Shown in pieces: positions 6,896-8,114 of a stretch of 8,114 nucleotides of DNA (positions within the stretch are counted from its first letter, which is position 1; every line of letters begins with the position of its first letter). Source of the stretch: Planctomycetaceae bacterium (GTDB taxonomy: Bacteria > Planctomycetota > Planctomycetia > Pirellulales > UBA1268); contig DONH01000050.1 in NCBI GenBank assembly GCA_003509235.1, forward strand, positions 1 through 8,114, given 5' to 3'. A model generated the notes under the pieces. The model was not told the origin of the DNA, did not search any database, and was given only the letters and a program-made list of their open reading frames with translations. The position numbers were made by a program, and so were the translations under genes.

Positions 6896-7492
6896 ATGTT
6901 AGATGAGTTATTCTGGATTCTATTTCGCCCTCTCATCTTTTTCCAAACGCAATGGCTTTCATTCTTTGCTGGAATTCTCTGGGGATACTTTTTAAGAAAA
7001 TCTGGTGGGACATCTCGCATACAACTTCTTGGACTCGCTTCCCTTCTATGCCTGCAAATGGCCTGTAACGGCATCCTTATTTCGCACATGCATTGCGGGC
7101 AAATATTTAACGCGGGCCTTCAGGCCGCTGGGGGAGTATCTTTTTTTGCCATTGGTGCAATGATGAGTCGTATTCTTCTTCAAGATTGTTCGCTCAAACG
7201 TCTCGCAGTTTTATCTTTCCTGAATGGTATTATTCTTTTTGGCTGGCAGATAGTTCTGACAATGGAATACCTCAGCGAGGAGGATTTCCTATTCTTTTTA
7301 ATACCGTGTTTTCTCCTTTTTTTGATAACTGCAATCATTCAATTAGGTGTGCTCATAAGTAAAAAAGTAAAACAGCAACCCACGAAGCCAAAAGAACAAT
7401 GCCTGAGGTTTATTTTGGTTGCTTCGGTACATCTTGTTTTCTCGACTATCGCCACTTTTTTTACCACCGTTGCATTTGACTGTGGCATCTGA
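6896..7492 (+). CDS. Unrecognised multi-pass membrane protein
   Basis: This is a 198-residue, strongly hydrophobic protein that I do not recognise. Hydrophobic stretches at about 12-33, 42-63, 76-94, 103-123, 130-155 and 170-194 suggest five or six membrane helices. A lysine-rich loop (SKKVKQQPTKPKEQ, 155-168) is probably cytoplasmic. R11 and the RK pair at 34-35 give further positive-inside cues. Cysteines at 52, 57, 67, 98, 138, 169 and 196, and the H64-M-H66-C67 cluster at the end of the second helix, are notable; the cluster could bind a metal or heme, but this is speculation. A clear AAGGA site seven bases before ATG and helix-patterned hydrophobicity support a real gene. It follows the serine hydrolase gene by 177 bases on the same strand, so it may be co-transcribed, but no functional link can be read. 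It is convergent with the next gene. Confidence 0.75.
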   Translation: MLDELFWILFRPLIFFQTQWLSFFAGILWGYFLRKSGGTSRIQLLGLASLLCLQMACNGILISHMHCGQIFNAGLQAAGGVSFFAIGAMMSRILLQDCSLKRLAVLSFLNGIILFGWQIVLTMEYLSEEDFLFFLIPCFLLFLITAIIQLGVLISKKVKQQPTKPKEQCLRFILVASVHLVFSTIATFFTTVAFDCGI

Positions 7493-7686
7493 AGTGCATC
7501 AGGCCTTCCCAGCGATTTAAGAAGCATCAGACTGGGACGAGGCTCTTTGGGTATCTGAAGTCTGGGCCGGTTGAGCAGGAAGAGGAATGGGCGATATAGG
7601 CCTCCACCACCTCTGTTTTTCAGTGGTTATGTTTAAGTATGATTGATTCGATGACTATTTTCGACTGCAAGGCCCCTTTGATCCTC

Positions 7687-8114
7687 TCACTTCTTACTTT
7701 TTTTCTTTACATATTCGCTTGGCAATTCTGCAACCCAGGCATTAAGTTTCGCACTCATTTGGGACACTACTTTAGGATTTTCCTTGGCTACGTTTTTGCT
7801 TTCAGATAGATCGTTTGAGAGGTCGTAGAGTTGAATTTTTTCTCCTTTACGAACATTTAGATGTAACTTCCAAAATCCTTCTCGCATCGCTGGCGATGAA
7901 CCCGTTGCGCTGGTTTTCCAGTAGAGCGGCTTGGACCGTTCACGATCATCGCCACGCCAGATATCAGAAATGTCTTCGCCATCTAACTGTTTCGGAAGTT
8001 TTTCTATTCCTGTAATCGCGCACAATGTTGGCAGCCAATCGATGAACGAAGTGACATTTTTTGTATCAACACGGCCTGCCTTTACATGCCCTGGCCAGCG
8101 GATGATAAGTGGCA
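7687..8114 (-). CDS. Sulfatase, C-terminal part (N-terminus beyond window)
   Basis: The frame is open to the right edge, giving 141 complete residues to the stop at 7687. The visible part is the end of a PF00884 sulfatase: PLIIRWPG, then a segment SFIDWLPTLCAITGI (last part of the core domain), LDGEDI, then the C-terminal subdomain with KPLYWK, MREGFWKLHLN and LYDLSNDLSESKNVAKENP, the usual 'R-x-G-x-W-K' and 'LYDL-x-x-D-x-x-E-x-x-N' elements. The catalytic Cys motif and most metal ligands lie outside the window, so activity cannot be judged. It ends in a basic tail, YVKKKSKK, like the other sulfatase here. The sequences of the two C-termini are otherwise not close, so this is a different subfamily member and not a recent duplicate. 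Confidence 0.92.
   Translation of the reverse strand, partial: PLIIRWPGHVKAGRVDTKNVTSFIDWLPTLCAITGIEKLPKQLDGEDISDIWRGDDRERSKPLYWKTSATGSSPAMREGFWKLHLNVRKGEKIQLYDLSNDLSESKNVAKENPKVVSQMSAKLNAWVAELPSEYVKKKSKK

Noticed and set aside
7507..7537. TCCCAG/CTGGGA hairpin as a terminator for the membrane protein gene
   Set aside because: The stem is only 6 bp with a 19-base loop and no T run follows, so it is too weak to call.
1..8114. CRISPR array, tRNA, rRNA, insertion sequence or defence system
   Set aside because: I saw no regularly spaced repeats, cloverleaf-like sequence, rRNA-like conserved stretch, transposase or nuclease/helicase motifs on either strand.

Overview
The window looks like chromosome from a planctomycete, probably a marine relative of Pirellulaceae or Planctomycetaceae. 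This rests on gene content: a DUF1559 prepilin-like protein with an H-x9-DG motif, a lipoprotein with a carboxypeptidase-regulatory-like fold behind it, two secreted formylglycine-type sulfatases, and an exported (twin-arginine) sugar phosphate isomerase/epimerase-like TIM barrel. Base composition looks moderate (roughly mid-40s % GC by eye), with AT-rich intergenic gaps. I see no transposase, integrase, tRNA, rRNA or CRISPR array.

Layout. Minus strand, read right to left in transcription order: a sulfatase (3552-4907), the isomerase/epimerase-like protein (2058-3122), the DUF1559 protein (554-1645), and a lipoprotein that runs off the left edge (1-432). A GC-rich hairpin with a T run (488-535) lies between the DUF1559 gene and the lipoprotein gene. 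Plus strand: a membrane-anchored serine beta-lactamase-like hydrolase (5321-6718), divergent from the first sulfatase across a 413-bp shared upstream region, then an unrecognised multi-pass membrane protein (6896-7492). At the right edge is the C-terminal part of a second sulfatase on the minus strand (7687-8114), convergent with the membrane protein gene.

How the genes may work together. The two sulfatases, the exported TIM-barrel protein and the outward-facing serine hydrolase fit the desulfation and breakdown of sulfated glycans or other esterified organic matter outside the cytoplasm, which is a known planctomycete lifestyle. The genes are separated by long gaps of about 180-430 bp, so this is a loose neighbourhood and not a tight operon. 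The DUF1559/lipoprotein pair is a separate module that recurs in planctomycetes and whose function is not established.

I found no clearly new system. The points most worth a second look are the hairpin/terminator in front of the lipoprotein gene, the unrecognised membrane protein with an HxHC motif, the undefined N-terminal region of the serine hydrolase, the lysine/arginine-rich C-terminal tails on both sulfatases, and short repeats in two upstream regions.
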